Positions 44,266 to 58,198 of a DNA stretch of 64,000 nt are shown here, in pieces. The notes beneath the pieces were generated by a model. The model was not told where the DNA came from, did no database searches, and saw only the letters and a list, made by a program, of their open reading frames with translations. The stretch comes from Schistocephalus solidus. Lineage: Eukaryota > Platyhelminthes > Cestoda > Diphyllobothriidea > Diphyllobothriidae. Location: the NCBI GenBank assembly GCA_017591395.1, contig WEDG01007400.1:1-64000 (forward strand), in the 5' to 3' direction. Each line of letters starts with the position of its first letter. Within the stretch, counting starts at the first letter, position 1. The translations under genes and the position numbers were made by a program.

Positions 44266-44574
44266 ATACCGTTCGACTGGCACGAACGACGATGGTCAGC
44301 TGCGCATGAACTAGTTTATTACATCTCCAATTCCTTTTAGTTATTCCGACTCCAACTCACAGACAGTCAACTGATGCTGGTAGTGGTGATATGACTGCTG
44401 AAATTACGGACGATGCTACTAATAAAAAAGGAAACGGGAGAGGAATAACGGCTGCTCTGTTAATCAGGGCTGAAAATTAATCATATGTAGATTATACCAG
44501 ATAGTTTCCTCCTTCAACACTACGCGAACCACGATTACCCAAAGGGGTGACCCGCACCGAATTAAAGGGAGACT
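44266..44574. other. Nothing recognised
   Basis: Flank between the CTA array and a SINE. Confidence 0.4.
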
Positions 44575-44830
44575 GTCAGCGTAGCGCCAACATTATTCTA
44601 GGACACATCGGGACGAGTGAGTTCCCTAACCATTCAGTGAGTGCTCGTCTACCATTGTTAATATTCCCGATCGAAACAACGAGCCCGTAAGACTTCTTAC
44701 CAAAAGGTCGCGCGTTTGAGCCTCAAGTGCAGCAACACTCGGTGCTGGGTATGTCTGTCTGCCAGCAATTTATATTCCAGTCTCCATTGTCTTTGTTGGC
44801 AATGACATTCCTCCGTCTTCCAATGCCGAC
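44575..44830 (+). mobile_element. Hammerhead-SINE copy, decayed
   Basis: Plus strand: body with CGGGACGAGTGAGTTCCC and TATTCCCGATCGAAAC, then ACGAGCCCGTAAG with box A lost, box B-like CGTTTGAGCCT near 44710, a ribozyme segment with CTGATGA deleted (GTCTGTCTGCCAGCAATTTA), and CCAGTCTCCATTGTCTTTG. Confidence 0.7.
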
Positions 44831-44884
44831 AGCCAAGTAATGGCAAAACAGTGTCAACAGGACCGATTAGGTGGGATGTCGTTG

Positions 44885-45110
44885 ATAATGCCGCAGTATG
44901 ACCATCGTTACCGTTTAGGTCCACTGTGTGCTCTACGACTGGGTGGGCGCAGGGAGGGTGGCAGTGTCATGACAGAGTCAAGAGACCGGAGGCGGAATTG
45001 GACCCAAGAGGATGGCCCGGCGCGGGCTCAAGCCTACTCGTGACTCCTGTCGTGGTCAGATCTGACTCCACTTTGGTCCGGCGAATCAATCGCGTGCCCC
45101 GTGGAAGGGG
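44885..45110 (+). repeat. Possible family A fragment, diverged
   Basis: GTCCACTGTGTGCTC, GCGCAGGGAGGGTGGCAGTG and ATGACAGAGTCAAGAGACCG follow the family A order but lack the central block. Confidence 0.45.
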
Positions 45111-45284
45111 CTGAAGGTGTGAAGGCAAAGAGAGAAGCGCAAAGAAATCTTCATCTGGTTTCGATTGGGGAGGGGGGGGGCAGCGCGGTGTCCCCTGCGG
45201 TCAGCACAGTTTTTCTGAGTCATGGGTACTAGATTTTCACCGAGTAGCAGGAATTACCACTTCTGACTGCAGGCGCGGTGGTCA

Positions 45285-45560
45285 GCCGGCAGTTCGACCG
45301 TCGATTTCGACGAGGTCCACCGCATGCTCCACATCAGGTGGTGCAGGGACGGTGACATGCGCGTGAATTAGTTTTAAGTTATATTAGCCTTGCGCTGCAG
45401 CTACCACACTCTCTCCTCCTCCCTCACCTGAGCCCGGTGTCAAGACAGAGTCAAGTAGACCGGAGATGGGTGAGGGCGCAGGTGGCTGGCGCGGCCGGAG
45501 CCACCCCTGGGCGTGCCACCACACCTGGCTCGGATCCCACGGAGTGGGAGTGCCATAAAG
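45285..45560 (+). mobile_element. Dispersed repeat family A, left part
   Basis: GCAGTTCGACCGTCGATTTC, the TGCAGGGACGGTGACATGCG block, CTTGCGCTGCAGCTACC, GGTGTCAAGACAGAGTCAAG and GGTGGCTGGCGCGG. It passes directly into family G. Confidence 0.75.
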
Positions 45561-45712
45561 GCCACATTAAAAAGGAGCCATTGGAACCTGACTCTCAGTC
45601 CGCCAGTCAGCCACTCCACACAAAACACACATTGGGCTGACCACGCGGTCCGAGTTATCCCGTAAGTGGGCAACCTTCCAAACCACGGATTTTAGCGCAC
45701 CGTGATAGTTTC
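45561..45712 (+). repeat. Dispersed repeat family G copy
   Basis: AAAAGGAGCCATTGGAACC, ACTCTCAGTCCGCCAGTCAG, CCACTCCACACAAAAC, CATTGGGCTGACC and GGCAACCTTCCAAACCACGG. Matching copies lie at 45925-46070 and 61820-61985. Confidence 0.6.
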
Positions 45713-45774
45713 AAGCGCATCAGATTGTTTATAGTGAGGAAAATACGCTGAGCTTTCGACCTCACTCTCTCCCC

Positions 45775-46075
45775 CACCCCCACAATCAGGCCACTGTCCG
45801 AGCCGGTCAGTTGTCTGATGCGGAAGCGAGCGCATTGGCTGACGGATCGGCGTACCCGTCTTCGCGCGCCACAGCACGACCTGGCCCCCATAACGCACAC
45901 ACCAGGATTCACATACTCAGGGGATATGGAGCAGCCATCGTCGTCTGACTCCCAGTCCACTGGTCAGCCACTCAACACACACAGTTCATACACTGGGCCG
46001 ACGGCGTGGTCTGGTGGAAGCGTCAGATTGGCAGACTTCCCAGCCACGGTTTCTAGGAAACCGTGGTGGTCAGCC
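45775..46075 (+). repeat. Second family G copy
   Basis: CACACACCAGGATTCACATAC, TCCCAGTCCACTGGTCAGCC, ACTGGGCCGACGGCGTGGTC and GGCAGACTTCCCAGCCACGG align with the copies at 45561 and 61745. It ends in a short perfect hairpin (46044-46066). Confidence 0.6.
46044..46066. repeat. 10-bp perfect inverted repeat
   Basis: CCACGGTTTC, spacer TAG, GAAACCGTGG, at the right end of a family G copy. Confidence 0.85.
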
Positions 46076-46079
46076 TATT

Positions 46080-48548
46080 GAGCGGACAATCACTGGCCAA
46101 AATTTGAAATAGGCCTTGAGATGGAGTTTTTCTACAGCCCTTGTTAGGCATTCTGTCCTGTCCGTGAATTATTCCTACCGGCAAACAAAGCTAGTGTTCA
46201 GCACAGCAACGGCAACATTGCTCCTGCTACTCTAATCATTTCTGCTGCTCTTTTGTGTGTCTTCACTGCTACTCGCACATGCACACACACATGATCTTGA
46301 GAAGGTACTGGTTACTATGTCAACCTATTAAAACGGTTCTGAATGGGACCCCTTAACTGTTTTTGATTGTCCTTATTTTCAGAATCATATCACGGTAGCC
46401 TTGCCCGACTTTTTGGCAACCCCAGTAAAACGCAATCTCAACCGATTACCGCGTAAAAAACACCAAACGTGCGCTCAGACAGCGTTCAGAAAGGTGGAGT
46501 GGATGTATCTGAAGGCTGGACAGACTCATATTTTCCGTTTGAACTGTCTGCTCGATTAGAAGGAAAAATGGGCCGGCACAGAACGCATACTTCCTAACCT
46601 GCTGAAATCTCAGAGAGCTAAGTGAAACGGCCAACTGCGTGTTCTGCGTGATTAGCCTGCTGGAAATATCGCCTAACCTGGCAGTCATCAGGAAAAAGAT
46701 ACCAATGAGAGGCGGCAAGTTTAAGAAAATTAACACTACTTGTATCCAAGTTCAACTAACGTTTCAGCCTGCCTGAAAACCGCGGTCAGCAGAAGCAGAG
46801 CGATCGTAAGACAAGTTTGCAATTACTTTGCCGACAAACATCAGTATAGCCACAGTATTTCAAGCCCTCCCTGGTGGAAGCGTAGACAGGAAGCTAGTTA
46901 CAAATAGGCTGTCAGCAGTCGAAGTGTGGGAATCGACATGCTTCAAAACGCAACTCCTACTTGCGTGGTTAAAGGCTTAAAGGCCTGCCGTAACCAATCA
47001 CATTATTCGTATAATCGCCGTGAGTTGATTGGCATTCACTTACCCGCAAGCGGGTCTAGTCTTAACAACAACAAAAAAACACGCACGATAGTCCCTACAG
47101 CTAGTTATTGTAAGGTCACTTCGCTAAAAATAGCAAATCGCGGGCAAGGTAACACAACCTGACAAGCCAAAGAGTTTGAACAGTGGTGAGAGTTAAACAA
47201 GGTTACCACGGACGCTCTGCGCAGGATACTGGGCTAGAAACGGGTAGATTTTAAAGCAACCGGGATACCCCCGTGTAGTGACATAAGCTGCGCGCAGGAA
47301 CATGAACACCTCATACCGCTGAACTTTCAATATTTCCGGATGATGGCCAAGGAATTCGCTTTTGTAAAATACTCATCAACTGAGGTTGGAGAGGAGGCAG
47401 ATGGGCACGAAAGAATTTAAGGAATGATGGCATCTGGACAAAAGTACTGGCATATTATTTATTTCGAAGAAGGTTTTGATGCAGTAACAGGAAACTCAAC
47501 AGGTGCTGATCATCGACAGAAATACGTTCAGTATGGTCATTAAAAACCACCCTGATCTTTCACGAAACATTAACTATTCTCATGATTATCTGTTGGTCTT
47601 GAGGTAAAACGGAGGCTCATTCTAAACCTGTTAAAATAGTGCATCGAAAATGCCCTTCCACGAGCATACTTGAAGACAGGAAACAAAACATGCATTTTAG
47701 TGGCTACTTAAGTAGTATTTATTTTTCTCACTGAGTTTAACTGTCAAATAAACTTTTGAGAAAACATGCATAAAATAACTTTTTTACTCTTTTGGTGAAA
47801 ATAGCATCTTTTAAAAATTTTATACTTGAAAAATAATATCTTTCGGTTTTTAAAAAAGTTTCAAATTATGAGATTTTTAAACTGGGGAATTTACCTTCAT
47901 AATAGATCGTGTGCGTCAAGTTAGGAATGCGTCCTATAATATATACAACATGACAACATCTATAGCAAAATATTTTATGAAAAATGTGTGAGCTCTTACG
48001 CATAGTGTATAGAAATGCCTGATTTTCCATATGCAGAATGTATACAGTATGTCGTTTGGAAACCTTGAACGCAAGTGTAACGGCCGGTAGGGGTCAAACT
48101 TATTCGGCAATTTAGAAACTTTTCTAAAACCCAAAGTTACCTTTTCTTTAAAAGTCATATTAGAAGAAGATGGCATTTTCTATCAAATGAGTATAAGCAA
48201 GAATATTTAGTGCATGTTTTCTATCAAATATATTCAAATTTATAAGTACAGTGAAAATCCTTGAGAAAACTACAAACTACTTAAGTAGCTATTTTACAGT
48301 GTATGATTTACAGCAGGCGGTGAAAAAGAAGCTCGTTGAAAAGCCGGCATACTTCTGTGACAGTAGTATCTTAAGATTAGGCTGCAAGCTAATCATTATA
48401 AGAAAGTTGTTCGAATCGAAAACACATTTCGGTCAGTATTTCATGTGATAAAAAATCTACTCCACATCACCAATGCAGCTGCTTCCAACTACACACGAAG
48501 GATTTTCCACGCTCTGACCTCGAGTTTGCAAACATGCTCGCAAGCAAT
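46080..48548. other. No recognised feature, AT-rich to the right
   Basis: About 2.5 kb with only short unsupported frames. 47650-48450 is AT-rich. Confidence 0.5.
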
Positions 48549-49050
48549 GGTAGAAGTTTCACAAAACTGACGAATATGCCTATGACTGTTCAGTGGGCCT
48601 GTCATTCGATCGTGATCCACTTATGCGCTTTCGGACTACTTAGGTTGCACATTTACCCACACCGTAGTTAGTTATTGGTAGAAGTTTCACAAAACTGACG
48701 AATATGCCTATGACTGTTCAGTGGGCCTGTCATTCGATCGTGATCCACTTATGCGCTTTCGGACTACTTAGGTTGCACATTTACCCACACCGTAGTTAGT
48801 TATTGGTAGAAGTTTCACAAAACTGACGAATATGCCTATGACTGTTCAGTGGGCCTGTCATTCGATCGTGATCCACTTATGCGCTTTCGGACTACTTAGG
48901 TTGCACATTTACCCACACCGTAGTTAGTTATTGGTAGAAGTTTCACAAAACTGACGAATATGCCTATGACTGTTCAGTGGGCCTGTCATTCGATCGTGAT
49001 CCACTTATGCGCTTTCGGACTACTTAGGTTGCACATTTACCCACACCGTT
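48549..49050. repeat. 128-bp tandem repeat, four near-identical copies
   Basis: Units start at 48549, 48677, 48805 and 48933 with GGTAGAAGTTTCACAAAAC and end CACACCGTAGTTAGTTATT. I see no differences between units until the last few bases of unit four. Each contains ACTGACGA but no following GAAA, so it is not a hammerhead. Identity this high suggests very recent amplification or an assembly effect. Confidence 0.95.
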
Positions 49051-50659
49051 GTTATTATAGTAGTTTCCTCTGGAGGTCTCGTTCATCCGCTCAGGTAGCA
49101 AGTGCCAGCCACATGAAATGATACTTCCATCGTCGAGTCTGAAGGGACCCAACGTGTTGTCCAAGGTCTGTGGGGCTGGAAAGTGCGGTAAGACCCCATA
49201 AATTAGCACAATACTTGCTACCGAAGGGGAACTATTGCGTCATTACGAGTTAGTTCAACTGTTTGTAGCTCCTTTTTAAGGCAACGGTAGGTTATGTTAG
49301 CCTGCTTAACCCCGACATTCCCCAAGGTCGGGTTAAATGTGCATGGTGGTAATAGGGGGTTTTATGGATGGGGCTTCAATGCGGACAAGCAGGGTTATGT
49401 GTGCAAGGCAACGTCAAAAAAATAAGTGACCGCCAACTTTATTCGTGAAAATACACAAATAAAAAAGCAACTATTACTAAGTTAAAGGCAGTAGAGTAAC
49501 ATGCATTACAATAAAACAACGCTGTGCTTGTCATTATATAAATTGAGCTGTTGAACTACAAAGAGTTCCTTCCCGTAGCTATGAAGTAATAATCCAATCC
49601 ATACTTTAGAAACACGCAGAGTAGTTATCTATTTATACGAAACCCAACGGGGTTAACATAACGTATCCTTACCCATTTTTAAAAATAAAATGCACATGCC
49701 TGAAATCAGAACTGGAAAGGGAGAATGGGAGGTTTCCTAGACCAAACAGCAGCGGGTAGAAACAACCAGACTGTTGAATAAAAGCTCTCACACTGAATTG
49801 CTCGGGCAAATGATGGTGCTGAATGGGCTAAGCCTATCTCGTTAAATGCCCCACCGATGAGTGAGAGAGAGAGAGAGAGTGAATGAGAAAACCGGTTCTA
49901 AAGCACTTTGAAGTGCAGTTTGTATTGTGCGCCTTGCTTCTGATCAGTGATATTTTTCTATCGCGCAGTCGGTCTACATGCATACTGCGTTTTGAACCCG
50001 ATTTATAGACTTGCTAAGTTAGGTAGCTATTGTGCCTGTCTGACGGAAAGATCAAAGTTTTCGCAAAGGTACAGTTGTGGGACGCAGTGAACCCCATTCT
50101 GCTAAAAAATGCCATTGTAGAATGAATGCTTCCTTCTCCTAATCGGGGATATTAAGTCCTGTCCAGACAATAATACCGTACTTGTTGGTATAATTAAATC
50201 AATTTTACCAACGACTAAAAGGCGTCTGGTAGTTCGTGCATCAGAATCAAGGAAGGCATACTGATGACTTGTACTCGAACTGATTTATTTTCCGAGAAAC
50301 CTGCGCAGCATCTTTGCCACCCTCTCTTAGGCCAGCTATCACGGTTCAAGGATAAAACACGGTCAAAACGACTGCAAAAATATACACACACACGTCTACG
50401 CATACCCCACAGGTGCTAGTGCCTAAACTATCTTGAACAATAATCACGTTGACAGTCATTCATGCATTATAGTCGCGGCGAACGCTAAACCAGGAGTGTC
50501 CGGCATGGATCCAGTGGTTTCTCGGGGTTATAAGGACGAACACAGTAAAAGGAGAAATTTAAAGGAGCTACGCAGCTAACTGTAGTCAGTTAGGCGAACC
50601 GTCATCTCCCTATCTTTAGCAGGTGGCGAAGCTCGTGTGTGTGTGTGTGTCTGTGTGCC
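49051..50659. other. No recognised gene; GA and GT microsatellites
   Basis: (GA)n lies at about 49861-49879 and (GT)n at about 50634-50650. Remaining sequence shows no supported gene. Confidence 0.5.
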
Positions 50660-51030
50660 CCCTAAACGGGCCACGTGGTAGATGCGTTGGACCAACACGG
50701 GGGCCATATTAGGGCATGGCATGCGTTATTCGGGTTGCGCTCCCATAACAAATGCCGAACATAGAGGTGTGGTGGCACGCCTAGGGGCGGCTAGGACTTA
50801 GGGAACCCGGCCGCGCCAGCCACCTGCGTCCTCTCCCGCCTCCGGTCTTCTTGACTCTGTCTTTACACCGGGCTCAGGTGGGGGAGGAGGAGAGAGTGCG
50901 GTAGATGCAGCGCAAGTCTACTATCACTTTAAACTAAATCACGCGCAAGTCATCGTCCCTGCTCAACTTTCCCATTGGCATACGGTGGACATCGTCGGAC
51001 TACGACGGTCGAACTGTCGTGTGTGTGATT
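50660..51030 (-). mobile_element. Dispersed repeat family A, full length
   Basis: Reverse orientation: CCCCCTAAACGGGCCACGTG, GATGCGTTGGACCAACACGG, CCATAACAAATGCCGAACAT, CCAGCCACCTGCG, GGCTCAGGTGGGGG, GCGCAAGTCTACTATCACTT and CGACGGTCGAACTGTCG. With 61258-61625 it is the best copy and defines both ends. Confidence 0.8.
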
Positions 51031-53994
51031 GAACTGCTGACTGGCATGAAATACAATTCCAAGTGAGGTCTGTTCTCATAGTATGCATTGCTTCTTGATA
51101 TCGGCATTATTTTCGTTATAGTACCTGGAAAAAAGGGGGCTTGCGTCTTGAGAAAACATTTAGCAGCGCAGATCTTGAAACCTAATGGGTGTTCGCATTT
51201 TCGTTTACGTTTCGCAAAGTGCAAGCTTGTACTTTCTCAGAAAAATAAGTACATAGCTCTCGGGAAGTGGTCGTCGAGAATCCACAAAACAATGCAACAT
51301 GTAAATAATATCATATCGAAGGATGTTAAAATCACTCCAAATGAGAATAATGCTTTTTCAGCATCAAAGATGTAAGAAACACACGAAAGTAGAGACTCTC
51401 CTCGGTACAGGGGATTGGGGTTAGTTTTAAGGCGTAAAGGTGAGGGTTCTGGTTAGGGTAAGTTTTGGGACTAGGTTTACGACCAGGGCATAGTTTAACC
51501 TCTTAAGATTATGCGCCATTCCATCTGTATTACAGAGAACGTGGGGCTTCCCTTTTACCCCACGTAGGCAACAGATTGCCAAACGCAATGAAAGGAGACG
51601 TAGAGAAACATGATAGAAACTTAGAATACTGCTGTTGGGGTAATTTTTCCTATTTTTAAAAGGTTAAAATACTGTAACAGAAAACGCCATCTGAGCTGGC
51701 TGAATCCCAGATTCAGGTTAGATATGGCATGCTGATGCTGCTAACTAGGCCAGAAGCAAGATACTACTCCACAGTCACTTATTCCGACACCAAGCCACCT
51801 AATTCCTTTTGAGTGGGTTTACGGACACACGACCACTTATGAAATCCGAAGGCGGTAAATGGTAAATGATAACATTCACACGCACTCCGCGTGTTTGACG
51901 TGCAGAAATCACTAACCGCCTACCCTGTAACCCCTCCCTTTTTCCCTCCGCCTCCAGGTTCAGCGTCTTCAACACGCCAACACCGTCGGCGCGGGAACGA
52001 AGAGTATAACTAAACTGACGATGAATGACCGAAAACATATGTTCTGCCAACCTGAATTCTTAATCATACCCTGTGAATGTTCGCAGAACTCAATGAAATA
52101 AATCATTGCCTAGGGAAGTTAAACCCGGATGTTAGTTGTACATCCACTGATGTGGCGAGGTTTGTTAAAGAGTCGCTGACAGTGACAGCTTGGCTAGAAT
52201 TCCCTCATGGATATGGTGGCTGCGTTAGGAGTAATTCAACAAAGTGAGGTATATGTGGTTGCTTAACTCACCTGTACCTACTTAAAGTTCAGAAGAAACT
52301 AATGAGATAAATCTGAGCACAGTCGGAACGGCAGCGAACAAGTGGACCAGTGATGGCCCTACTTAAGCAAGTTGTTTTAATCGAAAGCACATTTCAGAAG
52401 TTTGGTTAACATTTCATGAGATAGGGAATCTACTGTACATAAAAAAGGCCAGATAATGTGTGGTATGCGTAAACGGGCCATTTAGCTTTGCAATTAACTG
52501 CACCCACGCTCAGCCTCTGTGAGGTCGATTAGGCAGACGCCATGCACATCTAATCCGCTTTGAACAGGTTCACGTGCAAGTCATAGCTTTTTGGCTCAAC
52601 TCCTGGGGTCCCATGGTGCATCCCGTCACTTTCAACAGTTTGAATATATTTAAAAGGATGCTAAGGGCTTCAGGAAAGACTGGGAGAAATTACGAATGTA
52701 ACGAACTCTTAAAACATCCTCTGAAGTTTGGGTGTTTTATGGGCGGCCACTGTCTGGGGAAGAGAGTTTTAATTCATACAGCCCTGAACAATGAACACTC
52801 GTCATACAAGATGGTCTTAAACGGTACAGGTAGCGGTAGAGTTAAGGTACATTTAAAGTCGATGTCTAGCAAAGGCATGCATCGTTTGAAAAGATAAAAT
52901 TTCGAACGCATGCCTATATAGAAAGAACGGGTTTCGTTAATTTATCCGAGTGCCAGCTAAAGTCGTGTGCTACATTTTTAGTTGAACATCAATGCCCAAT
53001 GAGGAACTGAGTTGATTGACTACGAAATGTCATACAAATCTGTCCCGGCGATCTGAGTATTGGCACAGGATCAAATACTCCCCTTCCTAACCATCAACTC
53101 AGAAAGCTTCAATCATAAAGACATCAGAAAGTTAGTGACGTCGAGAACACTTGAGATGAGAAAGGACTCCAAAAGAAGTAAAAATGAGACGTTTCAAATG
53201 AACAGAGGAGTTGGTGGTGATGTTGGAGGAGGGGGAAGGAGGAAGATCCCGCGAGAGCAGATCATGAGAGGAGGTGCACGCCTTGATTATTCGTTTACCG
53301 TGAAAGCCAATTTGGCATGCATTATTACTAAAGCACCCTTCCGGACTTAAGAGTGGTGCGAGCGCAGTAAAGAGGCGTCCTCACCTTTTCAGATAGTCCC
53401 AGTTTCACGGCGAAAGGGTTGACTTAAAAAGTTCCAGTCAGCTATGAATGACAGTAGAAACATCCTATAAATTAGGAGACGGAAATGTTGCTTTCTAACG
53501 CGACAGTGGTTGTCTCCGTTCGAAGAGAAAACACCACGTCAACGACCTTAAGGGATAAAATGAGCATTCAACAGGCTAGTAGGCGAGAGCTCGGAAATCC
53601 CAAAGCAAGTTCTCCTAAACTCTCGATCATTTATGAAGGTGATTTCAGCCGCATGTTGGCCAGCAAGAAAAAGGTTCATAGAAAAAAAAACAGTTACCAC
53701 CTCGACCAGCAGTATTAGTAGAGATGGGTTATGTGGCCTCACAACATACGTTACTGCGCTTTTTGGTTTATGAAGACTTCTGGTTCTGAGAGTATCCTGA
53801 TGGGAGCTCAATAAAATTATTTTCGGTAGAGACTACTTACATCTCCTCGCCATTGATACCCTGCAGGACGGAGGAAAAAGGGCTCTATTCCAGAAAAATT
53901 GTGGTTGGGGATTTGTTAAGCTTAGAGCTAGGTATAAGATAGGTGTTGGGTTAAGGTGTATGTTCAATTTATGACAGCAAAATATTCATCCTAA
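51031..53994. other. No recognised gene
   Basis: Telomere-like GGGGTTAG and GGTTAGGG motifs lie at 51410-51480. A possible SINE remnant at 51700-51790 (ATGGCATGCTGATGCTGCTA) is too decayed to call. An imperfect inverted repeat (AGGCATGC...GCATGCCT) lies at 52873-52913. Open frames are unsupported. Confidence 0.5.
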
Positions 53995-54053
53995 TGAGCC
54001 AGAATTGGCCAATCCAATCACTTTTGTATTTGTCGGCATTACTCATTTGCCTT

Positions 54054-54402
<349 letters not shown>

Positions 54403-54511
54403 AGCCGCTGGCGAGAATCGAGTAGAGTGGGATGAGCGAGTTCCATTAGCGATCGGGGATCGATAATCAATGAATGTCAATATTTCCGATCGAAACCGAC
54501 AGGAAAAAGAA

Positions 54512-54578
54512 ACCGTGGGCCAATGGTTAAAGCACTGCACTTCAGATCACGAGGCTGCAGGTTCGAGGCTCGGGTAGG
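54512..54578 (+). promoter_or_regulatory. tRNA-like pol III promoter of SINE
   Basis: Box A-like TGGGCCAATGGTTAAAGC at 54516-54533 and box B GGTTCGAGGCT at 54560-54570. Confidence 0.75.
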
Positions 54579-54800
54579 GCACCACCTGGGGTCGGGTATG
54601 AATGACTCATGACGGTTAATGAGTCTGAAATTTCCATTCCATTCTCCCTTGTCTTTGTCAGCATTTTCATCTGCCTTTGCTGCTGCCACTACTACTAGCT
54701 TTGCGATTGTTGGCGGGGCTCGAGTGTGAGCCCCAAGGCAGAATGGGACGAGTAAGTTTCCGTTAGCGCTCGGTGACCGTTCATCAACGAATGTCACTAT

Positions 54801-57800
54801 TTACCCTTCCTGCAATCTAGCGCAAAGCCACCTGGGGGGCGTTCCTATTCCCTCTTCTCTCCGCAGGGCGATGATCGCTGCCATCTCCTGCCGGGATGGC
54901 GTATAAGCAGTCCCTTCCAAAACAGACGCCTCCGATACTCGGCGTTCTGAATACCGTTTATCCTGGTGTGGTTCCTTGTATAGCCCGTCGAGCAGAGGGA
55001 TCGCTGGCTAGGAATTTAGTCTAACGAGCGCAGAGCGACAGATTTGAACAAAAATGAATACTTACAGAGGCCACAGGAGATGTGGCAGGGGACCAACTGA
55101 TGTCTGGCGTCTGCCGCTTATGATTGAAGCAATGATAGAATACGGTTTCGAGTACCCTCAGCCGTAGGCCTACTGTCAGGAGGGATTAAGGTGGGAATTA
55201 GTTTTAGGATATGCTGGGCTTGGGTTAGGGGTCGGGAGACCTAGCGTTACGGGAATGGGTATATCCGGAATCTAGCCAACTGTAGTTTACGAGTGCTTTA
55301 ACCGGTGCACAATCGAAGCTTATTTGTGACTCAAGGGTATAAGAATTTGACAAATAAATGTATTTAGAGGGGCATAAAATAATTTTCCAGGTAAATAGCT
55401 TTACACTAGTCAGCTGAGTAGGATAAGATGGGGTGTTAGATAGAAGGAATAGCCGTACATAGTCGTTACTAGTTCTATCCCTCAATGTAAATGCGAGTGG
55501 ATGTCTACCTTGCCAAACTAGAAGAACTCATCTGCAACCGACCCGACTGTAAGCCAATAAAGTCGGTGTTCAGAGCGAGAAATGGCTCAGGGCGGATAAC
55601 CAGTTTCCATAGACATCCCTGTCTCCAAGACTAAAAATTTAAAGGGATATGTGCCATCAAGCCGTCAAAGCAAGCAGAGAATAATCGACTCCGCGATTTC
55701 TTAGGAGTCAAATGACACGTCATAAATAACAGAAGAACAGGAACGAGGAGACCAATGAACCCTTATCGAGGCGCAGAAAATCGTCTTGGAGCCCCTGACG
55801 CGATTTATCTCATTATTTTTCGTAGGAGACAAGACAAACTCGAATACCCCCTTTAACCTGACGTGAAAATTCTTCCACAGTCTAAAAATGGCAGCACAAT
55901 TGTGGAAACTACGCTCAACTTCACAAACTGAGTTGCTGTCTAAGCGGAGTGACAGTTTGAAACCAGTGTAGTCGAGGTGGCGGGTTGAGACCAAGACCAT
56001 GCATTGAGACAGTTGGAGGAGACATGATTCTTGGACGATAACTCAGTCAATCGACAGGAAGAACCACACGTGACCACACCAGTACCGGGCAAATGGAGTG
56101 GTTCGGCAACGCTCGCGATACGCCTGTCGATAAATAATCTCGATCTCTGGACAAAACTCTTTTGGATTTGTTATCGAATCCATCATCACAACATCGAAAG
56201 GATTGACACAAGTCCATATCCCCAAACAAGCTGCACTAGCAGTTGGGCTATAAACGACGAGCACGTGGGTTCCGCATTCATCTTCTTCAGTTCCGCGGTA
56301 GGTGGCAGAGTTCGCCAATCCAAGCGTCAGACTACAAATAAACTCGTGTTGCCGAAAGGCCACACCATTGTGGTCAGCAACAGATAACCCGTGAACCAAG
56401 TCTTACGAGAATGGTGGTAATAGGGGTAATACAGTTGGGGCCCAAACCCAAACGTCAACTGTAAGCTCCTCTTGACTTCAACCAACCCTAATCGAACCTT
56501 AACGAACAACAACTACTTAAATAAATAAAGTAGCCAGTATTGCATATTAAATTCTTGCCGACTACATATCCTATCCTTAACACACCATTTTCTGCAAAAC
56601 ATATTTACTTACTCAAACCTTCAGCTGATCCCGTTTTGGTCGTGTAAACGAAACTTGCATAATTAATAGGGCAAGATTTTCATGTGAGTAGTGTCATACG
56701 TATACATAATATCTACTAACCTCCGTCGACGTCAGATTTCCGTAGGTACAGTAAAAGCATATAGATGATTCGGTTGACTCGAATAGAGGTTTTGGCCAAA
56801 AGCAGTGAGGTATCCCCGTGTGCGTTTCAACAACGTCCAGTAGTTCATGGTTATTTTAGCACAAAATGAGTGACAGGAAATGCGCTTTGCAAGTATTATC
56901 AGTGAATTGATCGTTAATATATCCCAGACTAAGTAGTTTTCCTGAGTTGACGGCATCCTTAAACAGTTCAAGCCAGTAATGCTTACGAACAAAGACAATG
57001 GAGACTACAGTAGACAGTTATGGCGTCTTAGTAATCGTCAGGTTTGTAGAGCCTGGGTCTCGAATGCAGTACCTTTGGTCATAGAACTTCAAAGCCAATG
57101 CAATTATCATCGGACTGTCTGCGCGAGCTCACAGACGCAACGTAATGGGCACGTCCCGTAAGCTGATTGGTGAAAGATGACCCCTCAGATAGTGTTTGGT
57201 GACTTTCAGCGCGTACGGCAGGTGAGGGGCACATTGATGCATCCCCTAAAATGTGCCTTTAAATTTTGGTAATATTAAATAATGACCTGTCAGAACACTG
57301 TCCCACTGCATTAAAACCGATGAGAAGGATTTAGCCTAATCAATCGATGAAATGCCGGCTGAAGTGTTGTCATAGCTGAATGAATGGAGAGCCAGCATAT
57401 CTCAGCTGATGATTCATCATCACTGTCTTTGAATGTTGATACTGGTAGTGCAACCATATCAAAGTACCATTTTCTACTCGAAAACCTTCTTATGAACCAA
57501 GGTATTTTCAGGCTTTGACTGACCTGTTGTAATTTAGCAATTATTTCACTTTAGTGTCGGCAAGAGACACACAGTAGGCAACACCACGGAATACTTTGGT
57601 CAATTGCACTACTTCGTTGGTTTGTCGTATTCTGGGTTACGCGGTGGTTACCATAGTCTTTTTGTTCAAGTGCCCTGTCACGTGGAACTGTTTGAACCGT
57701 GGTACCGAGTTTAAGCCAAAATAACTTACAACTCTGAAGCTAAGAATAGTTTACAAATTGACTGGAGAGCATTTTCAATTTGTGTCGCACAAACGGCTTG

Positions 57801-58122
57801 TAGCAAGCACTGCTAGGAACAGGTGAAGTACTTTTGCCAGAAATTTGTGAAACCTAAATAGGAATGCGATCTAAGGCGATGTAAGTGGACGTATTTCTAC
57901 TCATAGGTCACTTTAGAAGGTCAAACTCGCAGGTCCAAACAGTCTTTAGCTGCCGATTGCCCAGTTGATCCTTCTCTCCTCTGACGCTTCGGCAGAAAGC
58001 GCTAAATCGGACGCTATCTGCTGGTGATTACTAACAGCCCCGTTGACTTTTTAGGCGGTCATGCAGCGGACGACCGTAGATGGAAGAAACTTGTGTCTCT
58101 GAGAGGCTTAATCACGCAGCAA
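54801..58122. other. No recognised gene
   Basis: A segment CTGCAATCTAGCGCAAAGCC at 54808 is shared with 42975. 55190-55240 has TTAGG-like motifs. A segment at 56031-56399 is open on both strands (118 codons each) without a known domain. 56985-57090 may be a very decayed hammerhead-SINE (AAAGACAATGGAGACTACAG, GTAATCGTCAGG). Confidence 0.45.
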
Positions 58123-58198
58123 AGGAGGAGGAGGAGGAGGAGGAGGAGGAGGAGGAGGAGGAGGAGGAGGAGGAGGAGGAGGAGGAGGAGGAGGAGGA
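58123..58198. repeat. (GGA)n microsatellite
   Basis: About 25 uninterrupted GGA repeats; poly-Arg and poly-Ser frames across it are artefacts. Confidence 0.97.

Noticed and set aside
48565..48600. ACTGACGA in the 128-bp satellite as a hammerhead core
   Set aside because: No GAAA at the required distance and no stem II.
56031..56399. Overlapping 118-codon frames on both strands
   Set aside because: No recognised domain, no splice sites and no second copy in the window; could be chance.
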